Assembly: GCA_003223555.1 (NCBI GenBank)
Contig: QHVM01000085.1
Location: 44,059-92,210, forward strand
Reading direction: 5' to 3'
DNA length: 48,152 bases
From: Acidobacteriota bacterium
GTDB taxonomy: Bacteria > Acidobacteriota > Vicinamibacteria > Fen-336
The position numbers were made by a program, and so were the translations under genes. Every line of letters starts with the position of its first letter. The stretch's first letter is position 1. The notes beneath the pieces are model-generated. The model did not search any database. It worked only from the letters and a program-made list of their open reading frames with translations, and was not told where the DNA came from. Positions 1 through 7,123 of this stretch are shown piece after piece.

Positions 1-1349
1 AGGTCGAGGAGCCGGGTGATGGAAGAGGGAGCGTCGTTGGTGTGGAGGGTCGAGAGCACGAGATGGCCGGTGAGGGCGGCCTGGACCGCGTTCTCCGCCG
101 TCTCGGTGTCGCGGATCTCGCCCACCATGATGATGTCGGGGTCCTGGCGCAGCACCGTGCGCAGGGCGCCCGCGAAGGTGATGTCGATCTGGGGGCGGAC
201 GGCCACCTGGTTGAAGTCCTCGAAGACCATCTCGATCGGGTCCTCGATGGTGATGATGTTGACCTCCGGCTTCGAGAGGTACTTGAGGACGGAGTAGAGG
301 GTGGTCGTCTTGCCGCTGCCGGTGGGACCGGTGACGAGGATGATTCCGGTGGGCCGGGCGATGAAGTCGTAGAACTTCGGCAGGTCGTGGCCCGCCAGCC
401 CGAGGTCGTCGATCCCCTTGAGCAGGATGTCGGGATCGAAGATGCGCAGCACCGCCTTCTCGCCGAAGGCGGTGGGCATGGTCGAGACGCGCAGCTCGAT
501 CTCGCGTCCGCCCTGGTCGCGCTTGATGCGGCCGTCCTGGGGCCGGCGCTTCTCGGCCAGGTTGCAGCCGGACAGCAGCTTGATGCGCGAGATGACCGCC
601 TGGTAGACGATCTTCGGGATCAGGTGCACGTCGTGGAGGATCCCGTCGATGCGCAGGCGCACCAGGGTCAGCTCGCGCTTGGGCTCGAAGTGGATGTCCG
701 AGGCCCGCTGCTCGAAGGCGTAGCCCAGGATGTGGTCGAGGGCCCTCACCACCGGGGCCGCGGCCGGGTCCAGCTCGGTCGCCTCCGCGGAGAGGAACTC
801 CTGGTTGCCGAGGTCGACGCTGCCGACCCGGCTGGCGGTGAGCTGCTTCTCGGCGGTCTGCAGGCTCGTCTTGAGGTCGTAGAAGCCCTTGTTGACGGTC
901 TCCACGTCCGTGCGCGTCGCCACCACCCGCTCGACGTCCAGCCCCGTCACGCGCTTGATGTCGTCGGTGGGGAAGGGGGCGAAGGGGTCGTGGACGGCGA
1001 CGGTGATCTTGTCGGCGGACTTCGCGACGGCCACCAGGCCGTGCTTGCGGGCGAAGGGGCCGGAGAGCGCCTTGGTCACGACGTCGAGGTCGAGGTCGAG
1101 GGGGTTGATCTTGATGTAGGGCAGGCCGGCGTGGGCGGCCAGGGCCTGGGCGATCTGGATCTCGTTGGCGAAGCCGAGCTGGATGATGGCCTGCTCGGTG
1201 CCGAGCGAGCCCACCCGGGTGGCGCGCCGCACGCGCTCCGCCTGCTCGGCGGTGAGCACCCGCCGGGAGACGAGGATCGGCAGGAGGTCTGTCGTCTCCG
1301 CCGGGGCCGGCGCGACGGGGCCGGACTTGCGCGATGGTGGGCTGGCCAT
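1..1349 (-). CDS. pilB: Type IV pilus assembly ATPase PilB / GspE family (3' end cut by window edge)
   Basis: Hexameric cytoplasmic ATPase that drives pilus (or type II secretion pseudopilus) polymerisation. About 449 residues are visible from an ATG at 1349 with no stop before the window edge, so the C-terminus, where the tetracysteine zinc motif of PilB would lie, is missing. The N-terminal third is a MshEN/T2SSE_N-like domain (RVLTAEQAERVRRA, then DIKRVTGLDVERVV). The ATPase core follows: an Asp-box region (SDIHFEPKRELTLVRLRIDG), Walker A GPTGSGKTTTLYS, ITIEDPIEM, Walker B-like DPDIIMVGEIRDTETA and the His box HLVLSTLHTNDAPSS. A good minus-strand promoter lies 49-77 nt upstream of the start. 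Family membership is certain; PilB is preferred over GspE only by general similarity, since no other pilus gene is in view. Confidence 0.93.
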   Translation of the reverse strand, partial: MASPPSRKSGPVAPAPAETTDLLPILVSRRVLTAEQAERVRRATRVGSLGTEQAIIQLGFANEIQIAQALAAHAGLPYIKINPLDLDLDVVTKALSGPFARKHGLVAVAKSADKITVAVHDPFAPFPTDDIKRVTGLDVERVVATRTDVETVNKGFYDLKTSLQTAEKQLTASRVGSVDLGNQEFLSAEATELDPAAAPVVRALDHILGYAFEQRASDIHFEPKRELTLVRLRIDGILHDVHLIPKIVYQAVISRIKLLSGCNLAEKRRPQDGRIKRDQGGREIELRVSTMPTAFGEKAVLRIFDPDILLKGIDDLGLAGHDLPKFYDFIARPTGIILVTGPTGSGKTTTLYSVLKYLSKPEVNIITIEDPIEMVFEDFNQVAVRPQIDITFAGALRTVLRQDPDIIMVGEIRDTETAENAVQAALTGHLVLSTLHTNDAPSSITRLLD

Positions 1350-1397
1350 GTCGAGAAGCCGGGACGAAATCGAGGATGCGACCGTCCCGGGGGGTCG

Positions 1398-1426
1398 ATT
1401 ATCCGGGGGCGGGACGGGCCCGTCAA
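1398..1426 (-). promoter_or_regulatory. Sigma-70-type promoter for pilB
   Basis: On the minus strand, -35 TTGACG (1421-1426) and -10 GATAAT (1398-1403) are separated by exactly 17 nt. Only four bases separate its -35 box from the oppositely oriented -35 of the arginase promoter, so the two face away from each other and could share a regulator. Prediction by consensus only. Confidence 0.6.
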
Positions 1427-1430
1427 TCCG

Positions 1431-1460
1431 TTGACGCCTCTCGCGCCGGCGTGCTAGCGT
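1431..1460 (+). promoter_or_regulatory. Probable promoter for the arginase gene
   Basis: TTGACG (1431-1436), an 18-nt spacer, and TAGCGT (1455-1460) in the context CTAGCGTCG, which resembles the CTATAATC-like -10 elements elsewhere in this window. The -10 is a weaker match than the -35. Confidence 0.45.
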
Positions 1461-1472
1461 CGCCGAAAGGTC

Positions 1473-2387
1473 ATGCCCGCGCGCAAGGTCACCTTCATCG
1501 GCGTGCCTCTCGACCTCGGCGCCGGCCGGCGCGGCGTCGACATGGGTCCCTCGGCCTTCCGCCTGGCCGACATCCACCAGAAGGTCCGCGAGCTGGGCTA
1601 CGAGGTGGACGACGCGGGCGACATGGAGGTCTCGATCCGCGAGACCACGGATCCCGGCGATCCGCGCCTGAGGTTCCTGAAGGAGATCCGCGCCGCCTGC
1701 GAGGCGCTGCGCGACAAGGTGGTGGCGATCCTGGGCCAGGGCGGCATGCCGGTCGTGCTCGGGGGCGACCACTCGATCGCCATGGGCTCGATCGCCGGCG
1801 TCTCCCGCTTCTATCGCGAGCGCCGGAAGAAGGTCGGCCTCGTGTGGTTCGACGCCCACGGGGACATGAACACGCCCCAGACGAGCCCGAGCGGCAACAT
1901 CCATGGCATGCCGCTGGCGGTGGCCCTCGGCCTGGGGGAGGAGAGCCTGGTGCGGCTGGGCGGCAGCGTGCCGATGGTGGACGGCTCGCGCGCGGCGGTG
2001 GTCGGACTGCGCGACGTGGACCCGGCCGAGCGGGAGAACATCAAGGGGTCCGGCATCGGCGCCTTCACCATGCGCGACATCGACGAGCGCGGCATGCGCA
2101 CGGTGATGGAGGAGGCGATCAAACGCGCGACGACCGGCACCGCCGGGATCCACGTGAGCGTGGACCTCGACGGCATGGACCCCGGGCTGGCGCCCGGCGT
2201 GGGCACGCCCGCGGCGGGCGGGATCTCCTACCGCGAGGCCCACCTCGCCATGGAGATGCTCGCCGACACCGGCCAGGTCGTCTCCGCGGAGCTGGTCGAG
2301 GTCAACCCGATCCTGGACCAGCAGAACGGGACGGCGCGCCTGGGAGCCGGCCTGCTGGCGTCGCTGCTGGGCAAGAAGATCCTCTGA
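1473..2387 (+). CDS. rocF: Arginase (ureohydrolase family)
   Basis: Hydrolyses L-arginine to ornithine and urea in the cytoplasm using a binuclear Mn2+ centre. The 304-residue product has the normal bacterial arginase length. All metal-ligand motifs are present in order: GGDHSIAMGS, WFDAHGDMNTP (the DAHxDxN box), the SGNIHGMPLA loop that in arginases contacts the substrate, and SVDLDGMDPGLAPGVGTP (DxDxxDP box). The SGNIHGMP loop and overall length favour arginase over agmatinase or formimidoylglutamase. ATG 1473 follows GAAAGG at a usable distance. It stands alone between divergent pilB and the small YHS gene, so no pathway context is available. Confidence 0.93.
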   Translation: MPARKVTFIGVPLDLGAGRRGVDMGPSAFRLADIHQKVRELGYEVDDAGDMEVSIRETTDPGDPRLRFLKEIRAACEALRDKVVAILGQGGMPVVLGGDHSIAMGSIAGVSRFYRERRKKVGLVWFDAHGDMNTPQTSPSGNIHGMPLAVALGLGEESLVRLGGSVPMVDGSRAAVVGLRDVDPAERENIKGSGIGAFTMRDIDERGMRTVMEEAIKRATTGTAGIHVSVDLDGMDPGLAPGVGTPAAGGISYREAHLAMEMLADTGQVVSAELVEVNPILDQQNGTARLGAGLLASLLGKKIL

Positions 2388-2403
2388 GCGGGACGACGGC
2401 CGG

Positions 2404-2432
2404 TTGACACCTCCTCCCGCCTCGGGTAACAG
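2404..2432 (+). promoter_or_regulatory. Sigma-70-type promoter for the YHS protein gene
   Basis: TTGACA at 2404-2409, a 17-nt spacer, and TAACAG at 2427-2432. The expected transcription start is near 2439, leaving a short leader that contains the GGAGG-type ribosome site ahead of ATG 2453. Confidence 0.6.
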
Positions 2433-2452
2433 GGAATGGAGGAGTCCCGGCC

Positions 2453-2623
2453 ATGGCCATGACCCATACCGACCCCGTCTGCGGGATGCAGGTCGACGAG
2501 AGGCACGCGGGGGCCAAGAGCACCTACCGCGGGCAGACCTTCTACTTCTGCATGAAGGCCTGCAAGGAGAAGTTCGACGCCAACCCCGAGAAGTACTACA
2601 ACCCCGGCGGCCTGGCCCGTTGA
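2453..2623 (+). CDS. Small YHS-domain protein
   Basis: A 56-residue protein that is essentially a single YHS domain: DPVCGMQVDE near the N-terminus, then YRGQTFYFCMKACKEKF and a closing NPEKYY. The three cysteines fit the pattern typical of this domain, which is found fused to copper and heavy-metal transport ATPases and in stand-alone metal-associated proteins; metal binding is inferred, not shown. The ORF starts at ATG 2453 with GGAGGAG upstream; a second in-frame ATG lies two codons later. It has its own promoter, and its stop codon overlaps the -35 box of the tRNA promoter, so the two transcription units abut directly. Confidence 0.85.
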   Translation: MAMTHTDPVCGMQVDERHAGAKSTYRGQTFYFCMKACKEKFDANPEKYYNPGGLAR

Positions 2624-2648
2624 CACCCCCGTATGTGTCGGCTAACAT
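2620..2648 (+). promoter_or_regulatory. Strong sigma-70-type promoter for tRNA-Val
   Basis: Perfect -35 TTGACA (2620-2625), exact 17-nt spacer, and -10 TAACAT (2643-2648). The -35 contains the TGA stop of the YHS gene. The predicted start, about 2655, is 14 nt before the mature tRNA 5' end, and the same transcript could run on into the thrS operon. Confidence 0.75.
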
Positions 2649-2668
2649 TCGTCTTTTCCGTTCGTCGT

Positions 2669-2743
2669 AGGCGCGTGGCTCAGTGGTAGAGCGCCTCCTT
2701 GACACGGAGGAGGTCGGTGGTTCAATTCCACCCGCGCCTACCA
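2669..2743 (+). tRNA. tRNA-Val (anticodon GAC)
   Basis: A 75-nt cloverleaf including an encoded CCA. The acceptor stem AGGCGCG pairs with CGCGCCT (2733-2739), followed by discriminator A and CCA (2741-2743). The D arm has GGCTCAGTGGTAGAGC. The anticodon stem is CCTCC/GGAGG with loop TTGACAC, giving anticodon GAC that reads GUC/GUU valine codons. The T arm is GGTGG-TTCAATT-CCACC. It precedes thrS by 50 nt. Confidence 0.97.
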
Positions 2744-2793
2744 TGGACGCCACGCTCGCGGAGGTGACAGCAGCCCGGATGCCGAGCTCGTAG

Positions 2794-4626
2794 ATGTCGA
2801 CGGTCCCCCCAGCCGACCCCCCTGACAACACCGGTCCGTCGGGCGAAAGCAAGCCGGCCGATTCGCCGCTCGAGATCTACCGCCACTCCTCCGCCCACCT
2901 GCTGGCGGCGGCGGTGACGGAGCTGTTCCCCGAGGCCCAGTGCGGGATCGGTCCCCCCACCGAAGAAGGATTCTTCTACGACTTCCTCGTCCCGCGTCCG
3001 TTCACGCCCGAGGACCTCGCGGCCATCGAGAAGCGGATGGCCCACATCGTCAAGCAGGACCGCCCGATCGAGAAGAAGGTCATTCCCAAGCCGGAAGCGC
3101 TGGAGCTGTTCCGCCGCAAGGGCCAGTCGCTGAAGTGCCAGCTCATCGAGGAGAAGTCCGGCCCCCAGGTGCAGTGCTACACGATGGGCGAGTTCATCGA
3201 CTTCTGCCTCGGCCCCCACCTGCCCTCCACGGGCCACATCAAGGCGTTCAAGCTCAAGGAGACCCCGTCCCAGTCCTACTGGAAGGGCAAGGAAGGCAAC
3301 CCGGAGATGCAGCGCATCTACGGCTACGCCTTCTTCACCCGGGAGGAGCTGGAGCGGCACCTGCGCCGTCTGGAGGAAGCCAAGCGCCGCGACCACCGCA
3401 AGCTCGGCCGCGAGCTGGACCTCTTCTCGATCTCGGACGACACCGGGGCCGGCCTGGTGCTGTGGCACCCGAAGGGCGCCTTCATCCGCAAGCAGGCCGA
3501 GGACTACTGGCGGGACGAGCACCTGAAGGGCGGCTACGACCTCGTCTTCACCCCCCACATCGCCAAGCTCGACCTCTGGAAGACGAGCGGACACACCGAG
3601 TACTACAAGGCCAGCATGTACGCGCCGATCGACATCGAGGGGGTGGAGTACCAGCTGAAGCCGATGAATTGCCCCTTCCACATCACGATCTACAAGAGCC
3701 GGATGCACAGCTACCGGGAGCTGCCCCTGCGCTTCGCGGAGCTGGGGACGGTGTACCGCTTCGAGCGCTCCGGGGTCCTGCACGGCCTGCTGCGCGTGCG
3801 CGGTTTCACCCAGGACGACGCCCACGTCTTCTGTCGCCTGGACCAGCTCGACGACGAGATCCTGCGGGTCCTCGACTTCGTGACCGGCATCCTGAAGACG
3901 TTCGGCTTCGACCGCTACGACATCTTCCTCTCGACCCGGCCGGACAAGGCCAGCGGCACCGACGAGCAGTGGCAGGTGGGGACGGCCGCCCTCCGGCGGG
4001 CGCTGGAAGCCCGCGACCTGCCTTTCCAGGTGGACCCGGGGGAAGGCGTCTTCTATGGGCCGAAGATCGACATCAAGATCAAGGACGTCCTCGACCGGGC
4101 CTGGCAGTGCTCGACGATCCAGGTGGACTTCCACAATCCTGGCCGCTTCCAGCTCGAGTTCATCGGCGAGGACGGCAAGGCCCACCCCCCGGTGATGGTC
4201 CACCGCGCGCTGCTCGGCAGCATGGAGCGCTTCTTCGGGGTGCTCATCGAGCATTACGCGGGAGCGTTCCCGCTGTGGCTGGCCCCGGTGCAGGCGGTGG
4301 TGATCCCGGTGGCCGAGCGCCACCAGCAGTACGGGCGCGCGGTGGCGCAGGCGCTGCGCGGCCGGGGGGTGCGGGTCAGCATCGACGACCGCAGCGAGAA
4401 GATGAACTACAAGATCCGCGAGGCCCAGGTCCAGAAGGTGCCCTACATGCTGGTGGTGGGGGACCGCGAGGCCGCGGCCCGCACGGTGTCGGTGCGGCAT
4501 CGCCATGCCGGCGACCTGGGAGCCATGTCTCCCGAATTCCTGGCGGAGAAGATCGTCCGTCTCACGGCGGAGCGGGCGGTGCTGGAGGAAGAGCCACCGG
4601 CCGCCGCCGCAGGAGGTGTCTTATAG
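2794..4626 (+). CDS. thrS: Threonyl-tRNA synthetase lacking the TGS domain
   Basis: Charges tRNA-Thr and edits mis-serylated tRNA. The 610 residues hold the editing (N2) domain with HSSAHLL and [10 protein letters not shown] (the HxxxH and CxxxH zinc-like residues of the deacylase site), then the class II catalytic core. Its zinc ligands are seen as C in KPMNCPFH, H in QDDAHVF and H in [15 protein letters not shown]. The anticodon-binding domain follows, ending in [12 protein letters not shown]. The N-terminal ~60-residue TGS domain normal for bacterial ThrRS is absent: only a 26-residue Pro/Ser-rich tail precedes the editing domain, and an in-frame TAG immediately before ATG 2794 excludes a longer product. 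First gene of the thrS-infC-rpmI-rplT-pheS-pheT run; its TAG overlaps the infC start by four bases. Confidence 0.96.
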   Translation: MSTVPPADPPDNTGPSGESKPADSPLEIYRHSSAHLLAAAVTELFPEAQCGIGPPTEEGFFYDFLVPRPFTPEDLAAIEKRMAHIVKQDRPIEKKVIPKPEALELFRRKGQSLKCQLIEEKSGPQVQCYTMGEFIDFCLGPHLPSTGHIKAFKLKETPSQSYWKGKEGNPEMQRIYGYAFFTREELERHLRRLEEAKRRDHRKLGRELDLFSISDDTGAGLVLWHPKGAFIRKQAEDYWRDEHLKGGYDLVFTPHIAKLDLWKTSGHTEYYKASMYAPIDIEGVEYQLKPMNCPFHITIYKSRMHSYRELPLRFAELGTVYRFERSGVLHGLLRVRGFTQDDAHVFCRLDQLDDEILRVLDFVTGILKTFGFDRYDIFLSTRPDKASGTDEQWQVGTAALRRALEARDLPFQVDPGEGVFYGPKIDIKIKDVLDRAWQCSTIQVDFHNPGRFQLEFIGEDGKAHPPVMVHRALLGSMERFFGVLIEHYAGAFPLWLAPVQAVVIPVAERHQQYGRAVAQALRGRGVRVSIDDRSEKMNYKIREAQVQKVPYMLVVGDREAAARTVSVRHRHAGDLGAMSPEFLAEKIVRLTAERAVLEEEPPAAAAGGVL

Positions 4627-5243
4627 ATCCGAGGACGGTCCGCATCAACGACCGCATCCGGGCGAAGGAGATCCGCGTCATCGACGACGACGGGTCCCAG
4701 CTCGGCATCATGCCCCCCGCCCAGGCCCTGACGATCGCCGAGGAGAAGGGCCTGGACCTCGTCGAGATCGCTTCGACGGCCACGCCGCCGGTGTGCCGGA
4801 TCATGAACTCCGGAAAGTTCTTCTACCAGCAGGCCAAGCGGGAGTCCGAGGCGCGCAAGCACCAGAAGCACATCCAGGTCAAGGAAGTGAAGTTCCGGCC
4901 GAAGATCGACGAGCACGACTTCCAGTTCAAGCGGCGCAACGCGGAGCGCTTCCTGCTCGGCGGCAACAAGGTGAAGTCGACCGTGATCTTCCGCGGGCGG
5001 GAGATGGTCCACAACGAGATCGGGCGCGGGATCCTGACCCGCCTGGCCAGCGAGCTGAACGAGGTCGCCCTCATCGAGGTGCCGCCGCGGCAGGAGGGCA
5101 TGACGATGGTCCAGATACTGGCTCCCAAGAAGGAGGCCGCGCCCGCGCGGCCCAAGGCGGGCGGCAAGGCGAAGAAGGAGGCCCGGCCGCGCGCCGCCGC
5201 GGCCGCGGTCGCCCGCGGCGGCTCGGAAGGCGAGGAGGAATGA
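4623..5243 (+). CDS. infC: Translation initiation factor IF-3 with AUA start codon
   Basis: IF-3 binds the 30S subunit, prevents premature 50S joining and proofreads the start codon. The 206-residue product begins [17 protein letters not shown], has the linker-side motif [16 protein letters not shown], and the C-terminal domain with [11 protein letters not shown] and [14 protein letters not shown] ~35-residue Ala/Lys/Arg-rich acidic-ended tail follows the canonical C-terminus. No ATG, GTG or TTG exists in frame near the conserved N-terminus. Codon ATA at 4623 follows AGGAGGTG (4611-4618) at ideal spacing and overlaps the thrS stop as ATAG. infC of many bacteria uses AUU, AUC or AUA so that IF-3 represses its own translation; that mechanism is known for E. 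coli and inferred here. Confidence 0.94.
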   Translation: MDPRTVRINDRIRAKEIRVIDDDGSQLGIMPPAQALTIAEEKGLDLVEIASTATPPVCRIMNSGKFFYQQAKRESEARKHQKHIQVKEVKFRPKIDEHDFQFKRRNAERFLLGGNKVKSTVIFRGREMVHNEIGRGILTRLASELNEVALIEVPPRQEGMTMVQILAPKKEAAPARPKAGGKAKKEARPRAAAAAVARGGSEGEEE

Positions 5244-5452
5244 GGAAGCCGAAGGCGAAGCTGAAGCTGAAGAGCCGGCGGGGCGCGGTCAAGCGCTTCA
5301 AGCTGACGGCGACCGGCAAGGTGAAGCGCTACCATGCGTTCAAGCGCCACATCCTGACGAAAAAAGCCACGGGCCGGAAGCGCCACCTGCGCAAGGCGAC
5401 CCTGGTGTCCCATGGCGAAGCGCCGCACGTCCGGAGGATGCTGCTGGGCTAG
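5240..5452 (+). CDS. rpmI: 50S ribosomal protein L35
   Basis: A 70-residue highly basic protein with the L35 pattern: [20 protein letters not shown] near the start, [16 protein letters not shown] in the middle and a C-terminal [18 protein letters not shown]. The length is slightly above the 65 residues of E. coli L35. ATG 5240 overlaps the infC TGA as ATGA and follows GAGGAGGA. Its normal operon neighbour rplT is separated here by 205 nt carrying an inverted-repeat element. Confidence 0.95.
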   Translation: MRKPKAKLKLKSRRGAVKRFKLTATGKVKRYHAFKRHILTKKATGRKRHLRKATLVSHGEAPHVRRMLLG

Positions 5453-5463
5453 AATGGCTTTTT

Positions 5464-5557
5464 AACGCAGAGGTCGCCGAGAACGAACGAAGAGGTCGCC
5501 GAGACGTAAGAGTGAATTCTCTGCGTCCTCTCCGTTCCCCTCTGCGTCCTCTGCGTT
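5464..5557. repeat. Dispersed inverted-repeat element, copy 1 (between rpmI and rplT)
   Basis: A 94-nt element bounded by AACGCAGAG and CTCTGCGTT. Each arm contains repeats of an AGAGGACGCAGAG-like core: the left arm reads AGAGGTCGCCGAGAACGAAC and the right arm TCTGCGTCCTCTCCGTTCCC. The arms are imperfect inverted copies, so the transcript would fold into a long hairpin. The same element recurs at 33193-33332, with a single arm at 10316-10360. Base composition (A/G-rich arms, about 55 % GC) differs sharply from the flanks. Confidence 0.85.
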
Positions 5558-5657
5558 TGAAAAGCAAAGGGGGGCTGTCGAGCCGCCCGGGCTTCGTCGC
5601 CGCCTGGAAGAGCGACGGGCGGGCCCGCCCGGGTCCGGCCATCGAAGGGACGCCGTC

Positions 5658-6020
5658 ATGCCGAGAGTCAAGCGGGGAAGCAAGCGCCGCCAGCGCCGGA
5701 AGAAGATCCTGGGGCTGGCCAAGGGGTACTTCCTCACCAAGAGCAAGCTGTACCGCTCCGCGAAGGAGTCCATCGAGCGGGCGGGCAACTTCGCCTATGT
5801 GGGGCGGAGGCGGAAGAAGCGCGACTTCCGCCGGCTGTGGATCATCCGGATCAACGCGGCGGCCCGGCTCCACGACATGACCTACAGCCAGTTCATCGCC
5901 GGCCTCAAGCGGGCCGGGGTGGGTCTGGACCGCAAGTCCCTGGCCGAGATCGCCGCCACCGACCCCCCCGCGTTCACCGCGCTGGTGGAGTCGGCGCGGT
6001 CGGCCCGGGCCACGGCCTAG
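5658..6020 (+). CDS. rplT: 50S ribosomal protein L20
   Basis: Binds 23S rRNA early in 50S assembly and in several bacteria represses its own operon. The 120-residue sequence is typical: [57 protein letters not shown] and a C-terminal helix with [21 protein letters not shown] 5658 follows GAAGGGA. The 205-nt gap to rpmI holds the repeat element plus a GC-rich stretch around 5617-5640 (GGGCGGGCCCGCCCGGG) that could form a stem. No clear promoter is visible there, so rplT probably still depends on the upstream operon promoter. Confidence 0.96.
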   Translation: MPRVKRGSKRRQRRKKILGLAKGYFLTKSKLYRSAKESIERAGNFAYVGRRRKKRDFRRLWIIRINAAARLHDMTYSQFIAGLKRAGVGLDRKSLAEIAATDPPAFTALVESARSARATA

Positions 6021-6034
6021 CCGCCGCCGCCGGC

Positions 6035-7123
6035 ATGGCCGAATCCCGCGCCTCTTCGGAGGGGATCGTCCGCGAGCTTCCACGGCTGCGGCAGGACTTC
6101 GACGCCGCGCTGGCCGGGGTGCGCGACGGAGCCGGGCTGCAGGAGCTGCGGACACGTTTCCTCGGGCGCAAGTCGGGCGAGCTGACGCTCCTCTTCGGGC
6201 GACTGGGCGGCCTGAAGAACGAGGAGCGCCGGCTGGCCGGCGCGGAGCTCAACACGCTCAAGCAGGAGGTGGAGGCCCGCCTCGAGGCGCGCCGGGCGGA
6301 ACTGGAGGCCGGCGACCGGGAGGAACGGCTGCGGCACGACCGGGTCGACGTGACCCTGCCCGGGCGGGTGGGCCCGGTCGGGCGGCGACACCCGCTCACG
6401 GTCGTCCGCGAGGAGCTGGAGGACATCTTCCTGTCGATGGGCTACGAGGTGTACGACTCGTTCCCCGAGGTGGACGACGACTTCCACTGCTTCGAGGCGC
6501 TCAACATGCCGCCCGACCATCCGGCCCGGGACATGCAGGACACCTTCTACCTCGAAGGCGGCGACCGGCTGCTGCGCACGCACACCTCGACCGGACAGAT
6601 CCGCTACATGCTCTCCAACCCTCACCCGCCGCGGGTGCGGATCATCTGCCCGGGAAAGGTCTACCGGCGCGACGACGACATCACCCACTCTCCGATGTTC
6701 CAGCAGGTGGAGGGCCTCGTGGTGCGCGCCGGCATCACGCTCGCCGACCTGAAGGGGACGATCGAGGCGTTTCTCCACGCGCTCTTCGGCCCGCAGTACC
6801 CGATCCGCTTCCGCTCGTCGTTCTTCCCCTACACCGAGCCCTCGGTCGAGACGGACCTCGGATGCATCGTCTGCGGCGGCGGCGGCTGCCGGGTCTGCAA
6901 GCAGACGGGCTGGCTGGAGATCCTCGGCTCGGGCATGGTCCACCCGGCGGTGTTCGAGGCGGTCAACCGCAAGCTCGGCAAGGTCGTGTACGACCCCGAG
7001 GAGGTGACCGGCTTCGCGTTCGGCCTCGGCATCGAGCGGGTCGCGATGATGCGCCACGGGATCGACGACATCCGCCTCTTCTACGGCAGCGACCTGCGCT
7101 TCCTGGAGCAGTTCCACCGGTGA
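6035..7123 (+). CDS. pheS: Phenylalanyl-tRNA synthetase alpha subunit
   Basis: Catalytic subunit of the alpha2-beta2 class II enzyme. The 362 residues comprise an N-terminal tRNA-binding coiled coil (about 1-95), then motif regions HPLTVVREELEDIFLSMGY, DDDFHCFEALNMPPDHPARD, RTHTSTGQIR, PGKVYRRDDDITHSPMF and the C-terminal GLGIERVAMMRHGIDDIR (motif 3). A four-cysteine insert, CIVCGGGGCRVCKQTGWLEI, about residue 275-294, has the form of a zinc-binding loop seen in the longer bacterial PheS type; E. coli PheS (327 aa) is shorter. ATG 6035 is the first plausible start after the rplT stop (6018-6020). The pheT start overlaps the stop. Confidence 0.96.
   Translation: MAESRASSEGIVRELPRLRQDFDAALAGVRDGAGLQELRTRFLGRKSGELTLLFGRLGGLKNEERRLAGAELNTLKQEVEARLEARRAELEAGDREERLRHDRVDVTLPGRVGPVGRRHPLTVVREELEDIFLSMGYEVYDSFPEVDDDFHCFEALNMPPDHPARDMQDTFYLEGGDRLLRTHTSTGQIRYMLSNPHPPRVRIICPGKVYRRDDDITHSPMFQQVEGLVVRAGITLADLKGTIEAFLHALFGPQYPIRFRSSFFPYTEPSVETDLGCIVCGGGGCRVCKQTGWLEILGSGMVHPAVFEAVNRKLGKVVYDPEEVTGFAFGLGIERVAMMRHGIDDIRLFYGSDLRFLEQFHR

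Noticed and set aside
2743-2793. A threonine attenuator or T-box upstream of thrS
   Set aside because: The 16-codon ORF has only two Thr codons, no terminator/antiterminator pair is visible, and the 50-nt gap after the tRNA is too short for a T-box.
5450-5455. TAGAAT at the rpmI stop codon as a promoter for rplT
   Set aside because: The hexamer is a good -10, but there is no -35-like sequence at 16-18 nt and it is about 200 nt from rplT across the repeat element.
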